Shown one piece after another: positions 46,410-58,305 of a DNA stretch of 64,000 nucleotides. The position numbers were made by a program, and so were the translations under genes. Source of the DNA: Cristatella mucedo (Eukaryota; Bryozoa; Phylactolaemata; Cristatellidae); the NCBI GenBank assembly GCA_009760855.2, contig WPIO01000297.1, forward strand, positions 52,034-116,033. Reading direction: 5' to 3'. The stretch's first letter is position 1, and each line of letters starts with the position of its first letter. The notes under the pieces are model-generated. The model saw only the letters and a program-made list of their open reading frames with translations, did not search any database and was not told where the DNA came from.

Positions 46410-46440
46410 TGAGTGCGTGCGTGAGTGTGTGTGTGTGTGT
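46265..46440. repeat. compound (TA)n (TG)n (TGCG)n microsatellite
   Basis: TA repeats to 46291, then TG, then alternating TGCG blocks to 46440. It splits a LINE A tail remnant. Confidence 0.9.
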
Positions 46441-46442
46441 AG

Positions 46443-46500
46443 CACACTTGATAAACCGCCCTCAAAAAGTTAATCTGTCTAGGCGCTTCATATATAGGTA
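46443..46500 (-). mobile_element. LINE family A hairpin scrap
   Basis: CACACTTGATAAACCGCCCTC...TAGGCGCTTCA is a degenerate terminal hairpin in reverse. Confidence 0.5.
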
Positions 46501-46764
46501 TATATAAATATACACATATATTTATATATATTTCTTCATATTTTATCCACGGACGAGCATATCAACTTGCGTATTTTGATGCATGAAACGACGACATAGC
46601 GGCTAGAGACTGCGAGGATAGGAAGTGTGGTGATTAGAGTGTTCTGTTCAAATAGTCAGTCCAGGGAACCATAGTTACAGCTAAGACAGAAAAGGGATTC
46701 GAGAGGGCTCCCCGTAACCATCATTGCAGTACAGGCACGTTTATACTATCATAAATATAAATAT
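46501..46764. other. unassigned intron sequence
   Basis: Nothing recognised apart from short AT repeats at 46495-46535. Confidence 0.3.
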
Positions 46765-46905
46765 AAATAAATGGAATTCATTCGTACGGCGCACCAAGAC
46801 AACGTAGTCTCTATTCAGGCGCTTCACATTTGCCTCGGAGCTCGAGCCCACGACTTCTGCCAGACCTTGCTCAGGACGAGCACCTTAACCGTTGGACCAA
46901 AGTGG
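46765..46905 (-). mobile_element. SINE copy
   Basis: Reverse SINE with hairpin (CTCTATTCAGGCGCTTCACA), GGAGCTCGAGCCC and head GAGCACCTTAACCGTTGGACC. Confidence 0.75.
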
Positions 46906-47319
46906 ATCTTAAGCGACTAGAAACACGGCATTATATTAGGCTGGAGTGTTTGTTAGTATAAAAGCTAAAGATCCATCCTTTAAACAGAGAGAGGTGGGCA
47001 GATTGGACTGCTAATTTACTGGAGGGCACATGAGCACACGCAAAGACCAATCTTGATCGCCAAATAACCTCTAGTAATAAGTGACCTTATTTCTTAAAAT
47101 AGTCTCGACCATGCCGTGACTGAAACTTGGCTATAATCGGTAAAGTGCCGATAATTAAAGACGATACCACGACTAGTGTCTCATCCTTTCACACCCCTAG
47201 ATCAATCAAAACAAATTAGAGTTGGAGCAGCTATTAGAGTGCGCTCGAAGTACATCTTCAAGCCATTTGCAGTACCCTCATAGCAGTCTTTTGATTTGAT
47301 TTCTGGATTTCACCCAAAA
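46906..47319. other. unassigned intron sequence
   Basis: No clear feature. Part may be decayed LINE B sequence upstream of the next element. Confidence 0.3.
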
Positions 47320-48515
47320 ACTACCTACCTGTGGTGGTAGTAGTCTATACCTCACCAGCGACCAAATCCTCCTTTAACTCAGATTTCTCCGATCTAACTT
47401 CCATTCTGTGTGCAAGAATTCAATCCTTTTTGACTACTGGTGGTTTCAACAATTGCTTTGATATCTTATCTGACGCCTTCAGCACAAAATTTTGTGCATT
47501 GACTGACTTATTGTTTCTTGTTGCTCATGTGAATGGCCCTACTCACATCCAAGGTCACACACTAGACCAAATTTTCTCTTAAAACTGCACTGTTATCACC
47601 AATTATCACCGAATCCTGCTTATCTGACCGTATTCATATCTCATTCATTCTACAATGTCTGTCCTTCTCCGCCTCCTCCTTCGCCTCCTCTACCTGTACA
47701 TCGCGAAAACTCAAGACCCTTGCCATCGATGCTGTCCGTACAAGAATACTTCGCCTCTGCTGCTAATTCCGCACCTTCCAATCTCTCATCATTGGTGGAT
47801 AGCTACGAGATTAATGAGCTGTCTTCAACAGGGGTTTTTAAAAACATTTAATAAGCTCATTGGTTCTGTCTCGGCTTGATTAATTAAATTCTCTTTAGCT
47901 GGCATACCAAAGAAAGCTACTAGGCCACTGCAGCTGACTATGAATATAGCTGCAAGGCTAGTATTTAAGTCCCAGAGGTTTGACTACGTGTCACCTTTGC
48001 TAAAAGAGCTACGGTGGATGCCGGTTGAGCAACGGATACAGAGCAAAGTTCTTACACTGACCCACAAGGCCCGCCACGGCTTAGCCCATGCGTCCCTAGC
48101 AGGACTGCTGCACCAGCTTCAGCCTCTTTGCTCGATCAGGTCCTGAGTGAAAAATGAATTAGCTGCTCCATTCGTCTGCTTTAAGACCGTTGGCTACAGA
48201 AGCTTTAGCTCTGCAGGTCCTAGGCTGTGGAGCTCACTTCCACAACTATTTTCCTACTGCCGACTATAGCCAATTTTTCAAAGGTCCTGAGCTGCTATTT
48301 CCGTGCTACTTACTACCTTGACTGCTTTCCTGACTCTGCTATGCTTCCAACTTTTTTTTTGATGTGTGAGATGAAGTCTGAGGGCTAGCGAATGCTTATC
48401 CGAAGCTGCTTAAGCTGCAAGTGAGTTATACAAGACTCTCCTGCTTAACACCCACATAGTATTTATGACTTTGCGGAGTTCCAGACGGAGATGCATTACA
48501 TTACATTATAATACA
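47320..48515 (+). mobile_element. LINE family B with endonuclease remnant
   Basis: The left part encodes the end of an AP-type endonuclease: FDILSDAFSTKFCALTDLLF and VNGPTHIQGHTLDQIFS at 47456-47580. The central RT is deleted. The right part is the RT C-terminus (PKKATRPLQLTMNIAARLVF, 47907) and the 3' UTR, ending in a TGCATTACATTACATT tail. This is the only copy in the window showing the endonuclease. Confidence 0.75.
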
Positions 48516-48529
48516 AAACCAGCTTGACA

Positions 48530-50128
48530 TGTTCAACGATTCTCCACTTCTGACTGGTAGTTGAGCCTCTGCCACCCAGTCTCCCTTCTACCATGCCTAT
48601 CAAAGACAGTGGAACGAGTCGTGGCCGACCAGCTGGACTCAAATACTGAAAGTTCATACCTTGCTACTAAGTTCTAGCCTGGTTTTAGAGATATTCATTT
48701 AACGGAGTCAGCATTGCTTCGGATGTACAAAGACCTACTTAGGAATACAGGCATCGGTAGAGCCTATCTGCTTGTTTAGCTCGATCACAAAGTTCTTCTT
48801 GAGTGCCTCTCATCTCCTGTAGGCATCACTGGCACTGCCTTGCAATGGTACAGGTGCTATCTCAGCAGGAGACTCCAGAATATTAATAATATTAATATTA
48901 ATTAACGGACAAGGATCGCCCGAGATAGCTCTGAATTATAGGGTACATCAGGGCTCTGTACTAGATCGAGGTCTTTTCACGGTTTATACTCTCCCTCTTG
49001 CCGATGTGATCGTGAAGCACAATCTAGGCTTTCACTTTATACGGGTGACACTCAGTTGTACCTTTTCTTTAATAACTCCCAGCTTTCGAGCACCTCAAAT
49101 TCTCTCGAATCCATTTCTAAATGTATTGATGGCTTTCGCACAAGGATGGCAGCAAATTTTGAGAAACTAAAAGATGATAAAACTAACTTACTAGTTATGG
49201 GCTAACCCAGTTTGATTTAGAAATTGGAAAAACTGACGCTAAAAATCGGCTCTGTCAGCATATCTCGAGTTGAATATGCATGAAATCTGCATGTCATGTT
49301 CAAAAGTGACGTTTCGTTTGACGACCACATCAACTCCACAGTCAAATCAGCCTACTTTCACCTACATAACATTGCTAAAATTTGGGCTTGCTTAGGTAAG
49401 GATACCACACCTAAGTTGGTCCATGCATTTCTGATATCCCGTCTTGAATTAAGTAATCACTGCTTGCTGGCCTAACGGCCTGTGCAATCAGGTGCTTACA
49501 GCTAATGCTAAACTCTACAGCTAGGCTTGTCCGTTGCGAGGGTCGCAGTTGCCATATCACACCACTTCTCGCCGATCTCCACTAGCAACCATTCAAGAAA
49601 CGCATCGACATTAAGGTTTTGCCATTGACTTTTAGGTCTCTCTATTCTTAGGCTCTAGCCGACCCACCAGTTATAATTCACCACTAAGCTAAGCATCGCA
49701 CCACCTGCTTTCCGGAGTCGAACTGTTTACCTATAACTGGTACAAGTCTCAAATCCTTTGGAGACCATGCATTTAGTTCGTATGCTCCCAAAGCCTGGAA
49801 CTCACTACCAACTTGCGTAACGACATCCAATGACTTAAGCACTTTTTAAAAGAACTCGAAATCACCTATTTACGAGAGCATTTAGTGGGTCCCTTCAATT
49901 TTTCCATTAAGAGCTTTTGCAAGCTGGCACTGTTGCATGCTGCCTCCAAATACACTGGCATGCTGACCCTGTCCATGTCACCCCAAACCAAGTTATTCAT
50001 GTTGTTTATCAAACATGATATCATTCTCCATTCGATCGCGTTTCCTTTGCAGTAAATGTAAAGCGCCTAGAAATAAATTGATTTTTCTGTGGGGGATTTA
50101 TAAATAGTGACATCATTATTATTACTAT
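48530..50128 (+). mobile_element. longest LINE family A copy, decayed
   Basis: It starts with the RT fingers region (about 48590-48640), continues through motif A (about 48770-48800) and an altered YADD region (about 49030-49060) to the C-terminal domain, 3' UTR and (ATT)n. Many stops. An AT-rich insertion lies near 48880-48905. The tail ends about 10 bases from the splice donor of the exon at 50140. Confidence 0.75.
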
Positions 50129-50139
50129 GTTTGTCTCAC

Positions 50140-50229
50140 CTGTCACCTGTACTAAGTCGTTTGTCCCAGCAAAGTATTTAGAGTCTGGCATGAAAAGTGC
50201 AGCTGCATGATCTTTGTCCAAAATTAGTC
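50140..50229 (-). CDS. unknown gene, exon 2 of the visible five
   Basis: 90 bases, acceptor GATCTCTGCAG and donor GTGACAG|GTGAGA, in phase 1 and out phase 1. It encodes LILDKDHAAALFMPDSKYFA plus nine residues. Both phases fit the exons at 51755-51352 and 46136-45715. Confidence 0.55.
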
Positions 50230-51094
50230 CTGCAGAGATCTAGGACCTACATGCAGTAAGGGTTTAGTATTCAAATGCTGTAAAAGAACTCACAATTCAA
50301 TCGACCACTACAACTCGGTGTCAGCAGGATGAACATACATTGACGGACTAAGACTATATGTTCTACTAACGCTGTCCGATGGCTTACACTACGGGACCAA
50401 TAACTCACTAGTTTGAGATTTAGCTAGCGACTGGTGACCTAGGACTGAAAGCACGAAGGTCAAGGTCAGGACATGACTAGGACACCAACTTTGCCAAGCG
50501 CTAACCTTGCACCACTTTCGTCGAAGTGATATGATCAACAGAAGAGTCGGAGTGATATCATTTCTAAAGTCGGCCGTCTTTCTTGATATTCCTCAACGGA
50601 TACATGATTTTGAATGTCCAGCAGTATCTCAAGTATTGCAAGTATCGCTTAGATTGAGCCGAGGCAACGGCAGTCCGATTACAGCTGAAGCGTCAGCTTA
50701 CTTAATCACGAACAAGATCCCTAGAGAGATCCCTCGATCGTAACAATCTTAAGTCCTGACGTGATTTATCTGTGAAGACGAAACTTGTTTCTCATCCATT
50801 CTCTCCTCAGTCTTTTCTCAAAAATCGTAGTGGCTTTGCGGATTGTTTGTCTTTCTAAAATCCAACACTGTCGTAGGAGGTCTCGGGTTCAAATACTTAG
50901 GATGACGAGACGGCTACTTTAGTCTACTTGAATATACCATATACTTGGTACTGCTACAGCATTGCATGGAATTGACAGGCAGTCTAGCCTCGTTTGTCAG
51001 GTTTTTTCAAGACGCACAGGCCTAAAAATCTCTAACGAAATACCGCTATGCAAGAATACACGTGGCAATAGTAGATTGTTTTTGATATCTTTTT
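50230..51094. other. intron, mostly unassigned
   Basis: Apart from a B-box-like GGGTTCAAATACTT at 50885 that may belong to the second tRNA-like repeat family, nothing is recognised. Confidence 0.3.
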
Positions 51095-51151
51095 ATCTAT
51101 TTCGCTGAGGGCACTTTATCAAGTGCGTTATTGTTATTGTTATTATTATTT
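51095..51151 (+). mobile_element. LINE family A tail scrap
   Basis: GCTGAGGGCACTTTATCAAG followed by (TTATTG)n/(ATT)n at 51115-51151. Confidence 0.6.
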
Positions 51152-51351
51152 ATGCGGCTCTTCACTTCGTGCGATAACAATATCATTTTGCACTCAGCTG
51201 CCGCTGGGATGCAAGTCGATCAGACATGGCACAAGCAGAAGCACTTCTGCTTAGAGGGTACGAAAGATGGCACACAATTTAAGCAGCGTTGCATCTATGT
51301 GCATTTACTGTTCATGCTGGCCCATCTTGGGGTCAATAGTGAGCTACTTAC

Positions 51352-51755
51352 CTTCTGATACGGTCACCCACGACAGAACATGATTTCGTTCCGAGGTATA
51401 TTTAATTCTCGGACTTGAGTTGACCTGTGGTAAATTCTGGCTAGGAATCCAGATTGCAGTAGCTTCATAGGTCTCGCAATAGATTTCCCTGTCTTCCCCG
51501 TCCTCTTCCCTTCGTCTTGCCCAATAGAGCCGACGATTATCGTACGAAGTACGTTCAGTTTCATTACTATACTGTACGGTAGTAATATAGCCGACCTTTT
51601 GATATAGTTTATGGCAAAATTTGTCGTTGACATTTATTTTTGCATATCCGTCCTTTCCATAAGGTTTATCAGGATTAGTGAATTCCTGTGAGATTGTAGA
51701 CTGGGAGAATTGGATTTTATCGATAGAAAGCCTTTCAACTGTCATGGCCGTATCT
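51352..51755 (-). CDS. unknown gene, exon 1 of the visible five
   Basis: 404 bases with an excellent acceptor (CATTTTTTTCAG) and donor (AGAAG|GTAAGT), in phase 2 and out phase 1, open throughout. An ATG at 51745-51743 may be the start if no upstream coding exon exists. Residues VERLSIDKIQFSQSTI, then a TSYDNRRLYWARRREEDGE segment, recall the I-x-x-S-Q and D-N-R-R-L pattern of ParB/sulfiredoxin-like small domains, but this is weak. The remainder is not recognised. Confidence 0.6.
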
Positions 51756-52715
51756 CTGAAAAAAATGTGAGCGAAACCGTTCAATCAGTTGTTCTGGCAA
51801 CAAAAAAAATATGCATGTACGGAATTCATTAAAGTAATGGCAACACTAATAGGCGATGAAGAAACGTGGTTTAATTGCAGTTCTATTTACCATTTTCAGC
51901 CACAAGTTATTGTGACCCTAACAATGTGCTTTGGAGGATCTTTAAGCGGAAAAGTCATAGCAACATAAACACAGCTGGCATACGATTTCGCATTAACTCA
52001 TTACTCCCGTGACAGGGAATGCTTCCCTTCGCTTTTTTCTAGGTTTTGATCTTTATTTTCTTGATGATCTACACTGTTGGAGTTACTGGTGCTTTAGAAA
52101 TATTGGTCCGCCTTGATGGCCTCGTCTAGGTAAGATGGTCTTTTTCACGCCCTCGGCCCTGAGGTCGTGGGTTGGAATTCTGCTAGACTGTAATGCAGCT
52201 GCGAGCAGTGGTGATAGCCTCTAAGGCTCTTCTGCTGCTATACAAAAGAGGCTATCAATACAGCTAGTATATTATCGGCTGAAGTGCTGCGTCGGATCGT
52301 TAAAGTTTGCTTTTTTAAAACTGAAAATGCTAATATTTTTTTACGTCTACCATTTGGTTCGACATGTAAGAACCAGTCTATATGGCAGCAAGCAATATTT
52401 TCGGGAACAAGTTTGAGTCGAATCGTGTTTGAACGAAGAGTCATTCTACTTTAAAAAGGATTTTGAGTTTTTTATATAGAGTTTGGCAAAAGTATGTCTA
52501 ATTAAACTTATGCTAGTTATCACTGTCATGTCTGCGAAAAAGGCTACACAGAGAAAGAAATCTTTCGCTAGCTTTAAAACTTTCTCGTGCTAAAAAATTA
52601 CATGCTGTGGTATAGATTAAGAAGTGATAACGATATGAAAGACCAAAGTCAGCACAGTAAAGTAAGAGACTGTGGGCTCGATATTTTTTAAGTCTAGCAT
52701 CCTAACGCCCGAGGA
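51756..52715. other. upstream region, mostly unassigned
   Basis: Minus-strand exon candidates near 52440-52330 and 51890 fail the phase or stop test for joining the exon at 51755. A tRNA-like repeat lies at 52105-52262. Confidence 0.3.
52105..52262 (+). mobile_element. second tRNA-like SINE family, copy
   Basis: B-box-like GTGGGTTGGAATTCTGC at 52166 and the tail block AGTGGTGATAGCC…GCTCTTCTG…CTATACAAAA shared with 22925-22985. Confidence 0.45.
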
Positions 52716-53517
52716 GTAATAATAATATTAATAATAATAATAATGTTCTTGATAAAGCGCCCTCAGAGAACTTAATCTCTTTCTAGGCGCTTTACATTTG
52801 CTGCAAAGGGAAATGCAATTACATGGAAAGTAAAATCGTGCTTGAAAAACAAACAAAATGAATAATATGGTTAGGGGTGACATGCACAGGGTCAGCATGC
52901 AAATGTGGTTAGTGGCAGCATGCACAGTGTCAGCACGCATAAGCACATCAAGGACGAATCACAGGGACCCACTAAATGCAGTCCTAAATAGATGTGTTTG
53001 TAAGTTCCTTTTAAATGTGGTCAGGTCAAGGGATGTTCTGATGCAGGTCGGGAGGGAGTTCCAGGCTTTGGGAGCATACGAGCTAAACGCACGGTCTCCA
53101 AAGGATTTAAGGTTTGTACGAGGTATTTGTAGACTATTGGTTTCCGAAAAGCGGGTGGTACTATGCTTGGCCTGATGGGGGATTATGTTGGAGAGATAGG
53201 CTGGAGCCGTAGAATGAAAGAACCTAAAAGTGAGCGACAAAACCTTGAAGTCAATCCGTTGCTCGACTGGTAGCCAGTGCGGGTCGGCGAGAAGTGGAGT
53301 AATTTGGCAACTGTGACGCTCACTACAGACAAGCCTAGCTAAGGAGTTCCGCACCAGCTGCAATCGCCTGATCGCACATGCTGGAAGGCCAGTAACCAGT
53401 GAAATGCAGAAGTCGAGACGAGATGTCACGAATGCACGGACTAACTTTGACGTGGTATCCTTCTCTAAACAAGCCTGAATTTTAGCAAAATTATTAAGCT
53501 GAAAATAGGCAGATTGA
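52716..53517 (-). mobile_element. LINE family A 3' half
   Basis: (AAT)n at 52716-52745, hairpin, 3' UTR and an intact 180-residue RT C-terminal frame on the minus strand. Truncated at 53517, where a (GCAGAT)n string begins. Confidence 0.85.
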
Positions 53518-53637
53518 AGATGCAGATGCAGATGCAGAGTGAACATGAATTTGCAAGCGCAAAATCGGTATGACCGATGTTACTTTTCGCAAATATTGTA
53601 TTTTTATAATAGCCCGGAGTTGCAGCTGGCGATCAGC

Positions 53638-53881
53638 CTAATACACTCTGATCACAGCAGCCCCGCCTTCGTGGTCTTCCAGTGGAGAGCATAATTCATT
53701 GTTAGTCACAACAAACAGTCTCCCTAATGGCAATGGCTTCATTGAATGCCTTCTCAAATTGGCCCCTTCTTCCTTCACTCTTAGCTCCCTTGCTCTCAGT
53801 TCCGGGTCATACGTATTTTGCCTGTCAAATGAGTTGGCATATTTGGGAAGGACTGGTCCTAAGCTTCGTTTTAAATATTGA
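53638..53881 (-). CDS. possible terminal exon of another gene
   Basis: After an acceptor-like CTCATGTGCCTAG the minus strand is open for 80 codons to a TAG. It contains ARELRVKEEGANLRRHSMKP, with LPLGRLFVVTNNELCSPLED near the end. It enters in phase 2. The opposite strand is also open, so coding status is uncertain. No family recognised, and it does not join the exon at 51755 because it ends with a stop. Confidence 0.3.
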
Positions 53882-54558
53882 CTAGGCACATGAGGTCAAG
53901 ACAACTGTCATTAGTGAGCTCCAGATTTCGTCAGCATAATAGCGGAAGACAGAAGTGATAGCCTTACGATTTTACAGGCACTCACGAATGATAGGTAGTG
54001 CGATGAAAATACTAAAATACTAAGTAGGATAGATACTAAAACAGTATAAAGAAATTTGTATCTTGACTTCAGATAATCGAACCTTTTCCTCGTCATTTTT
54101 AAAAATTCTCTGTGTGAAGCATGCCAAAATAGACAGATATAGCATGCACTGAGTCAGCACACAGAGAGAGGCACAAGAAGAATGTTTCCGGACCCTGTCA
54201 TGTCGATCGGCTAATAACGAAGTCGAGGAGCCAGCCACTTGGTGATGAGCCACTGCTTTTTCGTGAGTAGTACTGCAACATTTAGGTTGTGAAGTACTCA
54301 AAAACATCGACGAGTTACATACAACTGTCGTGAAAGAGAGGCCTGTTTCAGTCCAGGGGTTAAAATGGTAGCATTTGACAACCGAGTTCATCGGATAGAT
54401 GCCTGTGGAATAGTTGATGGTTCGTTAAATAAATTTCTCTTAAAGCATTGTAAAAACGATCTGTATATGCGTGTATTGTACAAATAAGCTTGTAGCGGTT
54501 ATTTAAATTTTTTGCCTGTGGTAATAGGGTGTTATACAATAAATAATATATACATGTG

Positions 54559-54559
<1 letters not shown>
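53882..54559. other. unassigned sequence
   Basis: A minus-strand open frame at 54391-54020 lacks splice support. Confidence 0.3.

Positions 54560-54615
<56 letters not shown>
54560..54615. repeat. (TA)n microsatellite
   Basis: About 55 bp of uninterrupted TA. Confidence 0.95.
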
Positions 54616-54618
<3 letters not shown>

Positions 54619-54929
54619 AGTTTCCAGTGGCTATCTCAGTTTTTCATCAAATAATTCCCTAAAGTATTTGTGTTCAGTTTGTTTATCTGATCGCTTTCTA
54701 AGGCTCTCTGAACGATCGAGAGGTTGAGCCGAAGACCAGAGCGTTGGCTACGATCTTTCGGATACTGATACAATTTAGATTCGAATACTAATTCTGAGGC
54801 AGTGAGGTGCCTGACCTAAACGTGCGTGTGAAGACTATCTAGTTTTCAGTCGCTGATAATCTTGGGCTGCTTTGCTTTACTTCTAAGGTCGTGATGGCTA
54901 TGTGGAGAAGTGTTCTTCTACCAAGCTGC

Positions 54930-55600
54930 AAGGTCCATAATAAGGCTTCTGTTTAAATGTCAGCACGTCAGGGAACGTTGTGACGTAAAAAGGTAGTGAG
55001 TGACATGCCTTAGGAACAAATGGGCTGCAGACACGGTCCCCCTAGATCTTGAAGTTCGCACGAGGTTTAGCTAAACTATCTGAGTCAGAACGGGTGGTTG
55101 TCGATGCTTAGCCCGGTAGGAGAGTAGTTCTGATAAGTACGTAAGGGCCAAAGAATGAAAGGAACCTAAAAGTAAGTGACAGAACTTTGAAGTCATAGCA
55201 CTGCCTGGTTGAGAGCTATTGCAGGTGGGCTGGAGTTAGCGGGACGTGGCAACTGCAACTCTCACGGCAGGCAAGCCTAGATGCAAAGTTTTGCACCAAC
55301 TGCATGCACTCGATTGCAATCACCACTACACCAGCAAGAAGTGAGCTACAGAAGCCGAGGTAGGGTGTCACAAATGCACGGAGCACTTTAGAAGTAGCAT
55401 CCCTGCAAAAGCAAGCCCTAATTTTGGCAATGTAATGCAGCTGAAAGAAGGAAACCTTGACCGTGGAGCTTATGTTGTCTTATAATGATAGGGCTCTTAT
55501 GAACAGGGCACCTAGATGTCGTACAGATTCAACAGGAGATATTATGACTGATTCGATTTTGAGATGTACCTTTTCCAACGAATTTGGCTTGCTTCATTAA
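54930..55600 (-). mobile_element. old LINE family A fragment
   Basis: Diverged 3' UTR and RT C-terminus in reverse, recognised by GCAAGCCTAGATGCAAAGTTTTGCACC and related strings. No hairpin remains. Confidence 0.65.
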
Positions 55601-56239
55601 AGACAGAAGAGGTTTCTACTCAAATATTGCTACTCATTGCGACCTCATACGCCAGCTATGTCGTCATACGATAAATTCAGATTCTAGAGATGGAAAAGTT
55701 AAGAATTTTAATATATAACTTCTTTTGAAATGATCAAAAGAAGCATGGTTAAACCGTAATACGCCTCAGATAAACGGCTGCAGTGAGTACGAGAGATAAT
55801 TTAGATAATTGATTTGCACGAATGCGACGAAAGAAAACTATTTCACTATTCACAAAGGATTTTAATTACTAATTATTACTTACTTTTATTCACAAAGGAT
55901 TTTAATTACTAAAAACGTGCACTTTTACATTTCGGCTGACAGGACAACCATTGCCCTGTGTCGATTACTTATATCGCCATAGCTTACATACGAGTACGGC
56001 TGTGTAGCTGTCCGCTGAGACAGTTGAAATAGCTTGACTGAGAAAGCTTGGACGGAATGCATTGAAAGAGGTCGGCTATCTAAACAATGCAACAGGCAGT
56101 ATGCTTACAGTGTTGAATAAGGGCCGTCCAACTTCCTCACAACACACTTTATGGATGACAGTTTTAGCTGACTCTCACTGATTTTTTTCTAAGTCTGCTA
56201 AGCGTCCGGAGGGGGTTATATTAAAACAACCCTGGTTAG
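55601..56239. other. unassigned sequence with a 24-bp direct repeat
   Basis: ATTCACAAAGGATTTTAATT plus ACTA occurs at 55848-55871 and 55888-55911, separated by 16 bp. Otherwise unrecognised. Confidence 0.4.
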
Positions 56240-56775
56240 TCAAAACTTGACACATTGCTCCAGTTGGGATCAAGAGGTATACAGAGCAAAGTTCTTACGC
56301 TGACCCACAAGGCCCGCCAAGGCTTGGCTCCTTTGTACCTAGCTGAACTGCTGCATCTGTTTCAGCCTGTTCGCGCCCTCAGGTCCTGCGTGGACAATAA
56401 ATTAGCTGTCCCATTCCTCTGCTTAAAGACAGTTGGCGACAGAAGCTTTAGCTCTGCAGGTCCTAGACTGTAGAACTCGCTTCCACAATTCTTACGCAAC
56501 GACATCTACTCTGCAACTGCCGACTATGGCACATCTTTTTCAGCGGTCCTAAACTGCTACTGCTATGCTACTCACTACCTCAACTGATCTCCTGACTCTG
56601 CTATGCTTCCCACTTTCTTTTTGTTGCGTGAGACGAAGTCTGTTGGCTAACGAATGCGTACAGAAAGCCGCTTAGCCTGTGAGTGCGTTATACAAAACTC
56701 TCCTGCGTAACACCCACATGGTCTTTATGACTTTTTGGGGTTACTGAAGGAGATACATATACATATATAAGAGGT
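56240..56775 (+). mobile_element. LINE family B 3' copy
   Basis: RT C-terminal frame 56255-56473 (SKVLTLTHKARQGLAPLYLA), 3' UTR and tail GGAGATACATATACATATATA. Confidence 0.8.
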
Positions 56776-57149
56776 GATCCAGTGGAAGATCATGCCGACC
56801 CGTTACCCTGCAATGCTGCTTTAAGCAGCAGGCCTTGGCTACGTCTGGGTAAAGCCTGCAAACTTTAAACATCAATGCTAGCTTGGCTACGAGCAAGTTG
56901 TTAGTTGATCAAGCAAGATATTACCTGCCATTCAATTGCATTTCCCTTAGCAGCAAATGTAAAGAACCAAGAAAGAGATTAAATTCTCAAAGGGCGCTTT
57001 ATCAAGTGGGTTAATATTACTATTATAATTGTTAATATTAGGGATAATGTATTGAGAATTTACTGCTGCCGGCACCGCCGCAAAAAACAGGAGTCCATTA
57101 CCAACGGCACACTATGAATCCTGAGGCACGTGATCCGGTTCTTAATGAT

Positions 57150-57265
57150 ATTATTAATAATAATAATGCACTTTATAAAGAGCAGTCAGAGTACTAACTC
57201 TCTTCCTAGATGCTTTACATTTGCTGCAAAAAAAGCGTTGAATGGGTGATTAATGTCATGCTTGA
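57150..57265 (-). mobile_element. LINE family A tail in unit 2
   Basis: Counterpart of 16818-16935. Confidence 0.65.
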
Positions 57266-57317
57266 TCACCTTTCTCCCACGACAGCAGCCTCATGCTTCG
57301 TTTTTCTAAAATGCCGA

Positions 57318-57452
57318 GCTGGTTGGGTCTAGCGGTTAAGGTGCTCGCCCAGACCATGGTCTGACTGAGGTCTTGGGCTCGAGCCCCGAGACATATGTGA
57401 AGCGCCTGAATAGAGATTAAGTTTACTTTGGGGCTCCTATATAAATTAATTA
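57318..57452 (+). mobile_element. SINE in unit 2
   Basis: Counterpart of 16985-17125 with the same A- and B-box-like strings. Confidence 0.75.
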
Positions 57453-57892
57453 TTTATTATATATAGTATTCTTCGTGCTTTTGCTACTGGAGATATGCTG
57501 GCTGATTCGATTTTTTGCGGTCAAGCTTACCAATTTCTGAGTTAAATTATGCAGCCTGCTTGCTTGCTTTAAAATTTTTCAATTTGAACTAAGTTTGCTG
57601 CCATCTAAGTATGGATATCAACAAAATATGCAACAAGGGAGTTTATGGAATATGTCATACTAGATGGCTTCGAGATATCAAAGCACGTGTACAGCTGTAT
57701 GTCGTCAGCATAGAAGTAAAGGCCTAAGTTGTGCTTGCTTTAACGGGGTAGCCTACGAAATACCCGGGTTTATCCAAAAAAATGGTCACTTTTTCGAAAT
57801 TCGCGTATTTAAGATAAACTAGTTGTAAATGCAAGCTCAAATTTTGGTGGTTGTCATATGACTGGAACACGGTCAATACAATTATTATGCAA

Positions 57893-58305
57893 GACCTATT
57901 TAAACCGGAAAGAGTACTTCGAGCTCAACACAAGTATTTTCTTTGACAAATAACTGAGCCGGAACTGTGGTTTTCTAATGACTCTGCGAATATAAGCTAC
58001 TCAGCAATATACGGACCCTCAAAAAGTAATTGTGGATAATACTAAAACGTAAAAATTTCCCGGAAAGGACACGCCCCTCAAGATCATACGTCCGACTGGC
58101 AGTATAACAAGATCATAAAAGAATAAACCCCATATCGGCAGGGCGCCTAGTTCAGCCTCTGCTTCCAGCCCCGCCCATACCAACCGGTGCTAAACGGCAT
58201 TCCAAGGCCCACTCCTTATTTACTTGGCAGAAACCTGTTTACATTGGTATGTTTACATCGGATCACAAACCAGAAGTGACTGTCATTCTGCCAGTAGACG
58301 AACAT
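57893..58305 (+). repeat. 0.4-kb repeat in unit 2
   Basis: Counterpart of 17563-17975. Confidence 0.7.

Noticed and set aside
52238-52444. First exon of the unknown five-exon gene
   Set aside because: Its possible donor (AATG|GTAGAC) leaves phase 1, whereas the exon at 51755 requires phase 2.
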